Below, piece by piece: positions 63,623 through 64,000 of a stretch of DNA of 64,000 nucleotides (position 1 is its first letter; every line of letters starts with the position of its first letter). Under the pieces are notes generated by a model that ran no database searches, was not told where the DNA came from, and was given only the letters and a program-made list of their open reading frames with translations. Source of the DNA: Planctomycetaceae bacterium (GTDB taxonomy: Bacteria > Planctomycetota > Planctomycetia > Planctomycetales > Planctomycetaceae); contig JAWKUA010000026.1 in the NCBI GenBank assembly GCA_041398785.1, positions 12,946-76,945 of the forward strand, written 5' to 3'. The position numbers were made by a program, and so were the translations under genes.

Positions 63623-64000
63623 TGCCGAATTCTCCGGAGGCTGTCCATCGCTGAGCCACGCCGGATTCTATCGCCCGCACTCGCCGAATCTGCGCCGCTT
63701 CGTCGTTCGTGCCGGGAATTTCGCTGGAATTTCCGAGACTGCCGGACCGAGGAATTCGGCCCGGCTTTCGACGCAAAGTTGGTTTCGATTCGGCGCCATC
63801 GTGCCGCGACGCCCTGATTCATTCCGCGGCACTGCGTTTGAACTTGGTAGCCGCCGGGCGGTTCCAGGCGGGGGAAACCGCGAACGAGATCACATCTCCG
63901 CAATTGTTGCATCAGTTGGACGCAAAGCCGCAGTCTCGCGTACGATACCGGCCCGGTCATCTGATGCCTCACTGCAACCTTTCCCCTCACTGTTGATGCT
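63623..64000. other. Terminal segment without a recognised gene
   Basis: The last 378 bases contain open frames on both strands but none with recognisable domains or a convincing start. The window ends before the next gene can be identified. Confidence 0.3.

Noticed and set aside
63619..63990. Minus-strand frame of 123 codons at the window end
   Set aside because: Arg-rich text without domains. It overlaps the GNAT start region and has codon use typical of a non-coding frame in GC-rich DNA.

Overview
The window looks like chromosomal DNA of a member of the Planctomycetota, most like the Gimesia/Planctomyces relatives. This rests on co-occurrence of several families that are expanded there: DUF1559 pseudopilin-like proteins (four copies or remnants), a DUF1549/DUF1553 plus DUF1501 pair, a secreted sulfatase, a kinase-FHA protein, a DUF1580-type regulator remnant, redoxin/cytochrome c/monooxygenase-like fusions, and an EF-G of the spirochaete-planctomycete-mitochondrial type. 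No database search was possible; family names come from motif recognition.

Layout. 0-10.7 kb: the end of a kinase-FHA protein, a VWA protein, a VOC protein, pdxH, a PhoR-like sensor kinase coupled to a small membrane protein, an SDR epimerase, a rhodanese and a proline-rich lipoprotein. 10.7-14.7 kb: a truncated DUF1559 remnant tail-to-tail with an intact DUF1559 gene, then two secreted or membrane-anchored proteins of unknown function. 14.7-20.4 kb: a run of broken genes on both strands (GT39-like glycosyltransferase, IlvD/Edd dehydratase, small membrane protein, moeA), each readable only by switching frame several times. 20.7-29.7 kb: a membrane-anchored unknown, a CnoX-like thioredoxin flanked by a 79-bp inverted repeat, a sulfatase, an orphan glcE-like gene, an enolase-superfamily enzyme divergent from a ceramidase-like gene, and a Cys-rich CopZ-like protein.

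29.8-39.1 kb: a co-directional operon-like run (WD40 protein, DUF1549/DUF1553, DUF1501, frameshifted EF-hand protein, DUF1559 fusion) with ATGA overlaps. 39.3-43.7 kb: fusA, an EamA/DMT-like membrane protein and a bestrophin. 44.25-48.3 kb: tRNA-Lys(CTT) followed by a decayed integrative island holding fragments of a DNA methyltransferase, an HTH/PIN toxin-antitoxin pair, DUF1580, small HTH proteins and a DUF3987 helicase/primase, plus an unusual set of interlocking inverted repeats. 48.3-54.1 kb: an extracytoplasmic electron-transfer module (a NapH-NapG-like fused polyferredoxin and a TPR plus FMN-binding protein with a flavinylation motif) beside a hybrid histidine kinase. 54.2-64 kb: a DinB stub, two GNAT acetyltransferases, a redoxin-cytochrome-monooxygenase-EF-hand fusion, nadA, a secreted cyclophilin, a secreted transglutaminase-fold protein and a DUF2780 protein.

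The most unusual items are the flavinylated TPR protein with its fused polyferredoxin, the interlocking repeats at 45448-45534, the inverted repeat around the thioredoxin gene, and the clustering of frameshifts in two tracts while neighbouring genes are intact.
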